This document shows positions 25,641 through 34,361 of a stretch of 64,000 nucleotides of DNA, in pieces. The notes below the pieces were generated by a model that saw only the letters and a program-made list of their open reading frames with translations, had not been told where the DNA came from and ran no database searches. Origin of the DNA: Bacillus_BD sp050389805 (lineage in GTDB: Bacteria > Bacillota > Bacilli > Bacillales > Cytobacillaceae); contig NZ_CP130945.1 in assembly GCF_050389805.1 (NCBI RefSeq), forward strand, positions 2,046,001 to 2,110,000, read 5' to 3'. A program made the translations under genes and the position numbers. Within the stretch, counting starts at the first letter, position 1. The number at the start of each line of letters is the position of its first letter.

Positions 25641-26372
25641 TTGGTCTCATTTAGTTTTATTCCTGCAGATGATTTAAAAAGAAAATACAATGTCTATGGA
25701 AACTTTTATAATGTAGAACATGAAGGCAGTTGTAAAAAGTATAGAAATGATTTGCACATTATTGATAAGGAGTGTTTTGATCAGCATGGTTTATCACAAC
25801 CTATTGAGTTATTAGCTATCATGATGAATCCTGGTGAGTCGACTCCGTTATTCAGTAATTATCGAATTCCTCTTTTTACTAGGGAAAAGGTTATTATGAG
25901 GAAACATTGTTTAGATCCTATTCCAGCTAAGCCGGATCGAACTCAATACCAGGTTATGAGAATGATGAATGGGCTAGAAATCAAACATAGCCGAGTAATA
26001 AATATTTCAGATATTAGAGATACCCAAAGTGGTAGCTTCGCAGTTGATCTAGAGTCAGAAATTTCGGACCTTCATAGCATATTTTCAGAGAGTCGAGAAC
26101 AAGAACTAACTAACATATATTCTTCTTTAGCCGATGATGCTTTTGTATTTTTAGCGTGGGGAAGAGACATTATTGATTGTGAACCATTTAAACTGCTAGC
26201 AGAAAAATGTATTTCCACATTGCCTCAGGATAAAGTAGTTTTAGGTATAGCTGGAGAAGATTATTTAAAGTTTAAGCATCCTTTGCAAAGAGGACGTGGC
26301 GGTACTCCAAGGAGTTGGTTACAGGAAGCTGAAAATTGCTTAAATGAGTATTTTACAAATAATCAAGGTTAA
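25641..26372 (+). CDS. DUF1643-like protein, TTG start
   Basis: A 243-residue soluble protein starts at TTG after AGAGGAG. Three segments resemble the DUF1643 family: LLAIMMNPGES near residue 50, RVINISDIRD near 118 and FVFLAWGRD near 170, followed by HPLQRGRGG near 217. DUF1643 proteins have no proven activity but recur in defence and mobile contexts. The stop overlaps the start of the next gene (TAATG), so the pair is translationally coupled. It opens the accessory region that runs to the end of the window. Confidence 0.55.
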   Translation: MVSFSFIPADDLKRKYNVYGNFYNVEHEGSCKKYRNDLHIIDKECFDQHGLSQPIELLAIMMNPGESTPLFSNYRIPLFTREKVIMRKHCLDPIPAKPDRTQYQVMRMMNGLEIKHSRVINISDIRDTQSGSFAVDLESEISDLHSIFSESREQELTNIYSSLADDAFVFLAWGRDIIDCEPFKLLAEKCISTLPQDKVVLGIAGEDYLKFKHPLQRGRGGTPRSWLQEAENCLNEYFTNNQG

Positions 26373-26617
26373 TGAGGATTACTGTGTTCCTTTTTAAGAA
26401 AAACTCAAATGAGGTATGGATGAACATTGATAAACCAATAAAGAAATGTACAATTCATTCAAACTGTTCCTTTTTAGATAAAAAGTCGGAAACGAATTAT
26501 AAAGGAATACTAGAGTTAAAGAGAGATGGTGGTTGGTTAAAATTTAATTCTATACATGAAGCGAAAGTATATCATCAAGATAATTGCGATACATATCACT
26601 TGATTGAACATTGTTAA
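26372..26617 (+). CDS. Small Cys-rich partner protein
   Basis: An 81-residue protein whose ATG shares its A with the preceding TAA. Four Cys residues (CTIHSNC, DNCD and a final HC) and several His could bind a metal. The C-terminal half (SIHEAKVYHQDNCDTYHLIE) is polar. The family is unknown. The coupling suggests it works with the DUF1643-like protein. Confidence 0.55.
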   Translation: MRITVFLFKKNSNEVWMNIDKPIKKCTIHSNCSFLDKKSETNYKGILELKRDGGWLKFNSIHEAKVYHQDNCDTYHLIEHC

Positions 26618-26837
26618 ATGGAAACATTAATATAAAGGGTCTGACCTACTAATTGCAACAAATGAAATAGTGGAGGTCTGACCGTATTTATTATGACGAC
26701 AGGATTAAACCAAACAAGAATTTTAAGCGTTTTTTCCATTCACCATCATATATCAGGAATCACGTTTAAGAGCCTTCTTTGATTTGATCCAAAAGTAGAG
26801 ATACAGTTGTAACGTTTTTTATGAAGCGATCCTGAAA
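26618..26837. other. Intergenic region, nothing recognised
   Basis: A GGTCTGACC motif occurs twice (near 26638 and 26674) in inverse or direct orientation around an A/T-rich core. No gene is supported. Confidence 0.35.
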
Positions 26838-27056
26838 CTATAACGAATAGCGTTTATGATTCACTTTTCGTAATTGATCAACGGTTAACAATTTTAAGTT
26901 AAAGAATCGATAACTATTATCCACGATAAGGCTATTTCCACCATCAAAGATAACATTGGTCAATTTTCCAGAGGGGAGTGCCGTGTCAAGCAGATTGGAA
27001 TTAAACCAAATCGTATCTTTACGGTTCATGGCTTTATAAGGAAAAATAATCTATAT
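26838..27056 (-). pseudogene. ComK-like C-terminal remnant
   Basis: The reverse strand reads FPYKAMNRKDTIWFNSNLL, then KLTNVIFDGGNSLIVDNSYR and LKLLTVDQLRKV. The pattern FPxxSxxxxxxxW, then TxVxFxxGxxxxxxxSxxxF and QLR resembles the C-terminal half of ComK, the competence regulator of Bacillus. Upstream the frame is closed by a stop after a few codons, and no N-terminal half or ribosome site is present. Confidence is modest, because the match rests on a short pattern. Confidence 0.4.
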
Positions 27057-27353
27057 AACTTTGAAGATTTAGTTGGAAGGGAAAAATAAATGATCCATTA
27101 CCTGGGAGATATAGGAATAGTCATACAACATAAATTTACTCAATATAAAGACCTTCCTACGAATTATTAGTTTAAACCTGGATACAATTAAAACTAATTA
27201 CTCGTCGAAAAAAATAGTGTGGTTAAGATTCCTACGTGTTTTAACTAACAGGATCTTTAAAAGAGAAAGAGATTATAATATTAAAAGGTATATTGAGTTT
27301 CTAATCTACGATAAGGGCTAGTTCTATGATACAGGTTTAGGAGGAGTGGGCCT
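27057..27353. other. AT-rich region upstream of the large helicase
   Basis: No gene. It should contain the promoter of the helicase gene, which has an AGGAGG-type site (GGAGGAGTGGGCCT) before its ATG. Confidence 0.35.
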
Positions 27354-30300
27354 ATGATTCCGATTGATAAAGAAATGAAAGATAAATCACAAACAAACTA
27401 TGTACAACACTTTTCAACAAGAATTCCGTGGAAGGATAACGATTACACTGGGCGCATTGACAATAATCCTAGGTATAATGTTGCAGCTCAAGTAATCCCC
27501 AACATTGCATCGACACGGGACTTGGAGTTTGAGGAAACGAATAAAGGTAAAAGTTACGAACAAGTAGGGTCAGTAAGAATGCAAAGCTGGATTACAGAGA
27601 ACGCTGCGTTCATGAGTGATACCGAACTTGAACTTAAAATGAACCATCCATATAAAAAAGGAAATCCTAAGTTCAATCATTTCGAAGAAACAACTTTTAA
27701 GTTGGAACCCTATTCATTCTTGTTGCGCCCTTTTTCATGGACTCTAAAGGATAACGCAAATGAGAAACAAAAGTATTATAATTTTTATTTTGACTTAGAT
27801 AAAACAGAACAAATGCTGAATTGGTCAAGTTCGTGGGTATCGCATGGAGAATCTCAAAAAGGGATTTTCGATTACTTCTTTTCCGGAATTAAACCCCACA
27901 ATTCATTGATATTTCCATATTACAAACAAGTTCCGTTTATCGATGACAATAGGCGTGTAATTGCAGGAATAGGAAATATAGTATCAAATGTAGAACTTCG
28001 TGAGTATGAGTCTGATGGAAGCAGTAACGAAAAAAACTACATTTGGGAGACAAATGCATCTCATTCAATAAGAGTTGATGGCAAAGAGGGCTTTTTAATG
28101 CCCTATCTTGAAATTTCCGAGTATGCTAAAAAGCATCCTGATTTTGATGTAGCGAGTGTTACATTGTTTGAACCAGCAGGTTTTAGATCGGAATTTTCAT
28201 ATGCAGCTGAATGGGTCAGCTACGATGCGGCTATTGATGTGCTAAATCAAGCGAAAATGGCATTGAAAAATATAGCTAAACTCAATCTAAAAGAAGCCAA
28301 TCATGAATGGGTTAATGTTCAACTTGAATATATCGATAATCAATTAAAAAGCGTTTGGAATCAACGTGGTATATTCCCAGGATTAGGTTCGATTTTATCA
28401 GCTTTCGGTGTTAGATATGGTTTCGATGTTGCAAAACATGTTGATCCTTCTGAAAACGACCTGATTTCTGAATTGAAGCTATACTTTTCAGGTGATAAAG
28501 AAACTGGAAACGAAAAATTGGATGACAGCTTAGCCGACAAAGAGGATGAGTTTTCTGGTTTACTAAGAGATGAAAACAAAACTCGATTCTTTGAACTTTT
28601 GTCTCGCTTGAATCTTTCTGTTGAACAAGCTATTTTTGCTTGGGGCAACCTGAAAAATTATGCGGCTGAAATTATTGAAAACCCATATCTGTTATACGAA
28701 CTTACACGAAAAGAAAAGGACATTTATCAAGTTACTATTTCTCAAATCGACAATGCCATGTTTGTGAATCCGTTGGTGGATAATAAGTATCCTCTTAAGA
28801 AACCAACCAAAATGAGAACTGAAAGTGATAAACGTCGATTTAGAGCTATGGTGATATTTGTTTTAGTTCAAGCCGCGAATCGAGGCCATACTTTACTCAG
28901 CTATGATCAAATTGTTGAAGAAATTAACAAATTACCATTAGATAAAAAAACGGATTTTCAAACAGAAAAGATTGAAGGTGTTCTAGAGTTCCTGCAGGAA
29001 GGTGATTTGCACGTTGATGTAGAAAATACTTACATCAAACTGATAGTATATCAAGAATATAAACAGGTGGTAGTCGATATCGTAAATAGCCGTTTAGGAA
29101 CTAGTTTATCAAGTGAACAAAACTGGAGAAAAATTATTGACGACCAATTTAAAGAACTTCAAAAAAATAATGAAGAAAACGATGAATTGGCTCGTGCTGA
29201 AAAGGCGACAGCGTTAAGGATTCTAGAATCATCTAAGATATCTGTCCTATTGGGAAGAGCTGGGACGGGTAAAACATCAGCGTTGGGGATTTTTGCTTCT
29301 TCAAAAAAAATTAAAGCTGGTGGGGTATTAGCATTAACCCCTACTGGGAAAGCAAGAGTTCAGCTTGAGAATTCATTTAAGAAGAATAGTGTTGAAGCTG
29401 AGTTTATGACAGTGGCACAATTTTTAATTCGTTCTAAAGGTTTCAGTTGGAACACAATGGCTTATAAGATGCCAACCAAACCTAGTTCGAGTATTGCCAA
29501 AACAGTTATTATCGATGAAAGTTCGATGCTGACTGAAGATATGTTTGCTGGCATACTAAAACTTGTTGATTCTCATGCTGAAAGAATAATCTTTATAGGA
29601 GATCCAAATCAATTACCACCCATAGGAGCAGGGCGCCCGTTTGTCGATTTGATCAATTATTTAGAGATTGAACATCCTGAAAAGGTCGCAACTTTGAAAA
29701 CTGAGATGAGACAGGGTTCAGGTGGTGATGATTTATCATTTGCTCAAATATTCTCTAATTCGGATTCGGTCGATAAAGATGTCATTTACCGTATTCAAAA
29801 TAATGAAACAGATGAACGTCTTAAATATATTCAATACACCGATTTAGATGAGTTAGAGAAAGTGTTCTTTGAAGAATTAGTGGAAATTGCAAATATGACA
29901 AATAAAGATGATATTGATGGTTTCAACAAAAGTTTGGGAGCTACTGTAGACCAATATACAAATTATCCAACTAGTAAACATATAGAAGACTGGCAAATTC
30001 TATCCCCAACTAAATTTATTGGTGCAGGAAGCTATTATTTGAATAATCAACTTCATCAAAAATATCGTCAAGACATGGTCGAGAAGTGGAATGCATATCG
30101 ATGGTCAAATAACAGTCCTCAATCTGTTCAAAATATCGTTTACGGAGATAAAGTCATATCTAATGTAAATGGTGAGAAGGATTACTGGGATGGTTCATCT
30201 GGAAAAGAATATATTGCAAATGGTGAAATTGGTATCATGGTTGATTACCCAAGCCACTATGGCAAAAATGATAAGAATACTAGTTGGTATAAATTCCGTT

Positions 30301-31022
30301 TTGGCTCATTTGAAGGAAAAGTTTTTTCATATACTAAATCTGATTTTGGTAATGATAATAGTGATTCTAAGTTAGAACTTGCTTATGCTCTTACAGTTCA
30401 CAAATCACAGGGTTCTAGCTTTGGCAAAACGATAGTAGTCATAAATGGCAAAAGTTCATTTATTACAAAGGAACTTTTGTATACTGCATTTTCTCGTCAA
30501 AAAGAAAAACTAATTATTTTAAGTGATTTATCAATACAAGAATTAATTCAGTATTCGAATGACTGGTATTCAGATACCAAACAACGATATACAGACTTAT
30601 TTGAAGTTCCAAACATCATTGAGATAGAGTCTAGTAAACAAAAACGGTACTTTGAAGGAAAATTGATCCATAAAACGATTCGTGGTGAAATGGTAAGATC
30701 AAAGTCCGAAGTAATTGTGGCTAACATTCTCGATAAAATGATTATTGAGTATTCCTATGAAGAACCATTAGATGTTAATGGTAAAACCTATATTCCTGAT
30801 TTTACTCTACGCTACCAAGGCAAAACTGCTTATTTAGAGCATCTTGGAATGCTAAGGAAAAAATCTTATAAAAAGCAATGGGACAAGAAAAGAGCAAATT
30901 ATGAAAGTGTGGGAATCTCAGAAACTCTTGGAAATTTGATCGTTACAAAAGATGGATTAGACGGGGGTTTGGATGCAGCCTTAATAGAGAGTAAAATCCA
31001 AACAAGGATAAAAAATCGTTGA
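27354..31022 (+). CDS. RecD/Pif1-like SF1 helicase with C-terminal nuclease-like region
   Basis: A 1222-residue protein in three parts. The first 600 residues have no motif I recognise. Residues 625-1060 are an SF1 helicase of the RecD/Pif1 type: Walker A GRAGTGKTSALG, then TPTGKARVQLE, VIIDESSML (motif II), FIGDPNQLPPIGAGRPF (motif III), TEMRQ, and the split C-terminal motifs LTVHKSQGSSF and LYTAFSRQKEKLIIL. The last 120 residues (RSKSEVIVANIL, YIPDFTLRYQGKTAYLEHLG) resemble a PD-(D/E)xK nuclease fold, but with Glu-His where Glu-x-Lys is usual, so activity is uncertain. It stands alone at the front of the defence island, with IS605 debris behind it. A single-protein defence helicase-nuclease is the likely role. 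Confidence 0.75.
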   Translation: MIPIDKEMKDKSQTNYVQHFSTRIPWKDNDYTGRIDNNPRYNVAAQVIPNIASTRDLEFEETNKGKSYEQVGSVRMQSWITENAAFMSDTELELKMNHPYKKGNPKFNHFEETTFKLEPYSFLLRPFSWTLKDNANEKQKYYNFYFDLDKTEQMLNWSSSWVSHGESQKGIFDYFFSGIKPHNSLIFPYYKQVPFIDDNRRVIAGIGNIVSNVELREYESDGSSNEKNYIWETNASHSIRVDGKEGFLMPYLEISEYAKKHPDFDVASVTLFEPAGFRSEFSYAAEWVSYDAAIDVLNQAKMALKNIAKLNLKEANHEWVNVQLEYIDNQLKSVWNQRGIFPGLGSILSAFGVRYGFDVAKHVDPSENDLISELKLYFSGDKETGNEKLDDSLADKEDEFSGLLRDENKTRFFELLSRLNLSVEQAIFAWGNLKNYAAEIIENPYLLYELTRKEKDIYQVTISQIDNAMFVNPLVDNKYPLKKPTKMRTESDKRRFRAMVIFVLVQAANRGHTLLSYDQIVEEINKLPLDKKTDFQTEKIEGVLEFLQEGDLHVDVENTYIKLIVYQEYKQVVVDIVNSRLGTSLSSEQNWRKIIDDQFKELQKNNEENDELARAEKATALRILESSKISVLLGRAGTGKTSALGIFASSKKIKAGGVLALTPTGKARVQLENSFKKNSVEAEFMTVAQFLIRSKGFSWNTMAYKMPTKPSSSIAKTVIIDESSMLTEDMFAGILKLVDSHAERIIFIGDPNQLPPIGAGRPFVDLINYLEIEHPEKVATLKTEMRQGSGGDDLSFAQIFSNSDSVDKDVIYRIQNNETDERLKYIQYTDLDELEKVFFEELVEIANMTNKDDIDGFNKSLGATVDQYTNYPTSKHIEDWQILSPTKFIGAGSYYLNNQLHQKYRQDMVEKWNAYRWSNNSPQSVQNIVYGDKVISNVNGEKDYWDGSSGKEYIANGEIGIMVDYPSHYGKNDKNTSWYKFRFGSFEGKVFSYTKSDFGNDNSDSKLELAYALTVHKSQGSSFGKTIVVINGKSSFITKELLYTAFSRQKEKLIILSDLSIQELIQYSNDWYSDTKQRYTDLFEVPNIIEIESSKQKRYFEGKLIHKTIRGEMVRSKSEVIVANILDKMIIEYSYEEPLDVNGKTYIPDFTLRYQGKTAYLEHLGMLRKKSYKKQWDKKRANYESVGISETLGNLIVTKDGLDGGLDAALIESKIQTRIKNR

Positions 31023-31103
31023 TTTATACCCACCAATCAACATACAAAATTAGATAACTTGCTAAGTTCTCTCAAACCTGTTATCTATTTCAACTCGATT
31101 CAT

Positions 31104-31177
31104 ACGGAGTGTGGAGCGCAGCTTGTAAGGAATTAACCTTAAAGAGTCGTATTCATTGAAGGAATCGGCTCTTTTTA
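31104..31177 (+). mobile_element. IS605-type right end, copy 2 (tnpB tail plus hairpin)
   Basis: TECGAQLVRN and a stop, nearly identical to the last codons of the tnpB remnant at 6613, is followed by the AAAGAGTCG/CGGCTCTTT hairpin. Only about 75 bases of the element remain. Confidence 0.6.
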
Positions 31178-31193
31178 CTACCTAATAATATTC

Positions 31194-31242
31194 GTGTGGA
31201 ACAATTTTGTGAAACAAGATTCTTCGGATTGTGACAGGCACC
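31194..31242 (+). repeat. Dispersed GTGGAACAAGA repeat, copy 5
   Basis: GTGTGGAACAATTTTGTGAAAC then AAGATTCTTCGGATTGTGACAGG and CACCG. It contains an internal repeat of the GTGGAAC/GTGAAAC unit. Confidence 0.65.
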
Positions 31243-31330
31243 GAAGAATTAAAAGATGACGTGTTAAAATGTTTTATGTTTCACGCCATCTTATAGTACT
31301 GAAATTTGATATGTAGCTAGGCATTTCACT

Positions 31331-33448
31331 TTATATAACTTTTTTAATTCCCAAATTTCCACATGAGCAGGAAGAAGAATTCATTTTATTTATTTTTTGT
31401 TCAAATTCTCTTGCACATGTACATAACCACCAAACCTTTCGCGTAGATGTTATGGTCACATCATTCGGAGTTAATTGGTTATTTTTGGTTGGATGCCATA
31501 ACGATGCTATATCTGGTTGATTTGCTGCCAAGCTATTTCCTTTATATGCTCGAAAATTATAACAGTATGGGCATCCTTTTTTCTTTGCCATACGATATAC
31601 AGGCTCCTGCCATGTCTGTTTACAAATCGAGCAACACCAATGAGCGCTTTTTCCGGAAAAAGCTGTAACTTCTTGAGGTGAAAGCTCATTTTTATTTGGA
31701 TCCCATAGTTTTGCAATATCAGGTCTAATGGTTGCTAAGCAATTTCCTTCATAGACACGTGAGCCATAACAGTAAGGACATCCCTTTTTGCTCGTTCGAC
31801 GACCGATTGGTTCTTTCCATTCCTGATTACACTTAGAACACAACCACCAAGCTTCTTTAGTAGATCCTGGTAAGACTCGATCAGGAGTAAGGAGTCCATT
31901 TTTAGTTGGATGCCACATTAATGCCATAACTGGATTTACACTTTTAAGTGATCGAACATGCCCCGCTTTATTTCCAGAACAGTAGGGGCATTTTTGACCT
32001 TTTACCCTTTTGCTTACTATAGCTTCCCAATCTTCAGAACAAATATTGCATTTCCAGTGTACACGTAAATTTGAACCAGGTAATATATTCCAAGGAGATA
32101 AATCCCCATTCTTTTCCTCATGCCATTCCTTGGCGATATTTTCATAAAGATGAGCTATACTTCTTTCTTTATGCTGTTTCCTAGTTAAAGCCTGTATGGT
32201 AAGTGTATCCCTTTTTACATCAATGTCCATTTGCTCTATAGTAGCTTCTACATCTTCTACACCTATTGCTACTAAAATTTGCCTAAGTACCTTCGCTATA
32301 TCTGTATGCTTATAAACATTGCATTGAAACTCAATAGAACCATACTGATTAATTTTAGGTAATCTCTTATGGGGTCCATTATTTTCACGAATACGGATAA
32401 GCTTGATTTTATTTTGAAGCTTTTTATTTTTTTGCTCATCCTTTTCTCCCCTTTTCAAGTGACTTAAGTATCCATCATATTCTATTGCAAATTTATTATA
32501 TAAATAGATATCTAATTCAATTGAATCCCCATCTATCAGCATTTTATATTTGTTTTTTAAGTCCGGAAAAGCTTTTGATAGGTAGTAAAAAAAGCATTGT
32601 TCTTGAAAGGATGTACCATACCCATAGTTGCATTCAGGGCAGCCTGTTCCTTTTTTTCGATTATCGATACCAGTTTCCCATTCATGTGCACATAACTGGC
32701 ACTTCCACCATACTTTTTTTCCGGAAACAGGAGAAATTTCACTTGGATTAATGGATTGGTTTTTCTGAGGATGCCACTCAACCATAAGCTCGGGATTCAG
32801 GACTTTAAAGTTATACTCCTCGGATACCTTTTGCTGTGGAACTCTTGGATAACAAACGCTACACCTGTTGCCATTAACTCTAGCGCACACTTTGTCTTTC
32901 CACTCACAGCCTTTTTTACAAATCCACCAAACTTCCTGATTAGACATTAAGGTGACATCATTGGGGGTTAATGAACCATTCTTCTTAAAATTCCATTCTT
33001 TTACTAGGTCAGGTCTTAAGGTATTTAAGCAAGTTTCTTCTGTAGCTTTTTTTCCCGAGCAATAGGGGCATTGATCGCCTCTTCTTGTCCGGTTTGAAAC
33101 GCTGGTTCTCCATTCATGCTTCTTTTTACAAATCCACCAATAGATTTTAGTAGTTGCTCTTGAAACTTCTTCTGGTTTTACTTTATTTCGCTCATAATTC
33201 CATTCTTTTGCAACCTCAGGATGCTTAAATGCTAGGCTATTTTCGGGAGCTAAAAGCATACCAGAGCAATATGGGCAATTTGAACCTCTTTGCCTATGAT
33301 CTAGTCTTGCCTCCCATTCATGACCTTCTTGGCATTTCCACCATAATTTTGCTTTTGCTAGTACATCTAGATTATGCGGATCCAACCCAATATTCTTTTC
33401 CCAATTCCATTCTTTAATTAGTTTATCTTTAAGTTTTTTTTGCACCAT
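31331..33448 (-). CDS. Zinc-ribbon repeat protein with embedded Vsr-like nuclease
   Basis: A 705-residue protein starts behind AAGGAGGTATAA. About eight zinc-ribbon or treble-clef repeats of 60-70 residues, of the 'probable zinc-ribbon' (DUF4379) type, each carry a WW.C..C or WWKC start, a HEW.. core and a CPYC or CPEC end, separated by a Trp/His segment (EWNYERN, EWHPQKN, LWDPNKN). Between the fourth and fifth repeats, around residues 275-350, a different domain reads TSFQEQCFFYYLSKAFP, then SIELDIYLYNKFAIEYDGY and KIKLIRIREN. The Glu/Asp and I-E-Y-D-G pattern fits a Vsr/PD-(D/E)xK-type endonuclease. It is likely a DNA-binding nuclease that reads long sites. It is in opposite orientation to its neighbours and probably has its own promoter. 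Confidence 0.75.
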   Translation of the reverse strand: MVQKKLKDKLIKEWNWEKNIGLDPHNLDVLAKAKLWWKCQEGHEWEARLDHRQRGSNCPYCSGMLLAPENSLAFKHPEVAKEWNYERNKVKPEEVSRATTKIYWWICKKKHEWRTSVSNRTRRGDQCPYCSGKKATEETCLNTLRPDLVKEWNFKKNGSLTPNDVTLMSNQEVWWICKKGCEWKDKVCARVNGNRCSVCYPRVPQQKVSEEYNFKVLNPELMVEWHPQKNQSINPSEISPVSGKKVWWKCQLCAHEWETGIDNRKKGTGCPECNYGYGTSFQEQCFFYYLSKAFPDLKNKYKMLIDGDSIELDIYLYNKFAIEYDGYLSHLKRGEKDEQKNKKLQNKIKLIRIRENNGPHKRLPKINQYGSIEFQCNVYKHTDIAKVLRQILVAIGVEDVEATIEQMDIDVKRDTLTIQALTRKQHKERSIAHLYENIAKEWHEEKNGDLSPWNILPGSNLRVHWKCNICSEDWEAIVSKRVKGQKCPYCSGNKAGHVRSLKSVNPVMALMWHPTKNGLLTPDRVLPGSTKEAWWLCSKCNQEWKEPIGRRTSKKGCPYCYGSRVYEGNCLATIRPDIAKLWDPNKNELSPQEVTAFSGKSAHWCCSICKQTWQEPVYRMAKKKGCPYCYNFRAYKGNSLAANQPDIASLWHPTKNNQLTPNDVTITSTRKVWWLCTCAREFEQKINKMNSSSCSCGNLGIKKVI

Positions 33449-33510
33449 TTATACCTCCTTTTCAAGAGGATAGACATGTATTGTTAATAATATACATTGT
33501 GTGATAATTC

Positions 33511-33690
33511 CTATTTTAAAGATAATAGCTTATTGATATTAAGGCTCAAAGTTAGACTCCAAGCTTTCCAAATTCTCAAAGGTATCTTTGTCTGTTTCTC
33601 TTCTAACTCCCACATTTCCTTAAGTAAGTGGGAATAGTACTTACAAGTGGTTTCGATATTGCTGTGTCCTAATCGTTCACTGAGCTTATA
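33511..33690 (-). pseudogene. Tyrosine recombinase C-terminal remnant
   Basis: The reverse strand reads KLSERLGHSNIETTCKYYSH, the conserved end of tyrosine recombinases (LGHS...T..YYSH with the catalytic Tyr), followed by KEMWELEEKQTK and a stop at 33511. Upstream of 33690 no further recombinase sequence is found. It marks a deleted integrative element between the zinc-ribbon gene and Zorya. Confidence 0.65.
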
Positions 33691-34016
33691 TATTTATTGT
33701 ATTTTAAAATAGAAGATGGGAAAATTTGTTAGAAGGTAGGTAGATATATTAGGAAATTTCTTTCGTTCTAATAACTGCATAAAAAATAGAAAAACTCTTA
33801 TACCCCGCAATGTTTTTACGAAATCAGATTGTCTTTTTAAGAAGAGATTTTGCGAAACAGCGAGGCGCTTCTTGTGTTTCACTAATTATTTTCAATTCAA
33901 ATAATATGCTATATATTTGTCAAACAGTAGAAACTCCCCGATTTTTATAATACAAAATTTGAGAAATAAGGTATATCTGTGTTGTTAAAGGCACAATGCA
34001 TTTCAATTTGAAAATG
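33691..34016. other. AT-rich region without a gene
   Basis: A 62-codon reverse-strand frame (33694-33882) lacks a ribosome site and has biased composition. I do not support it as a gene. Confidence 0.4.
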
Positions 34017-34064
34017 AAAAAACACCTAAAATATTGGTAGAACCAACATTTTTAGGTGTTTTTA
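34017..34064. terminator. Long-stem bidirectional terminator
   Basis: AAAAACACCTAAAA pairs with TTTTAGGTGTTTTT, with a second inner stem TTGGT/ACCAA. It is T-rich on both sides and isolates the Zorya operon from upstream transcription. Confidence 0.8.
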
Positions 34065-34361
34065 TTGCAGAGATTATTATATTAGAGCTGTATGTCTGAG
34101 GAATATATATTAATCCAACTATTCGAAAAGAGAAGAGGAATCAATAGAATTATAGGGACAACTAATGTCTGTATTTAGGGTAATATATCCAAAAATGGTA
34201 TTAAAATTGTTTTAAACAGTAGATACATTATCTCATACTCATATTAAGATTATTATACAAAATCTACTAGGTTATAAATGTTAAATATATAAATATTCTT
34301 AGATTTTTTATGATACAATTTTACTAGTTTAGTAAATAGATTTAATTACTTGGAGGGCAAA
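34065..34361. promoter_or_regulatory. Upstream region of the Zorya operon
   Basis: A very AT-rich 300-base gap that should contain the zorA promoter. ATGATACAATTTTA around 34310-34323 could carry a -10 box, but no convincing -35 partner was found. Confidence 0.35.

Noticed and set aside
33694..33882. A 62-codon reverse frame before Zorya
   Set aside because: Low-complexity and no ribosome site; considered as an extension of the recombinase remnant, but no motif supports that.
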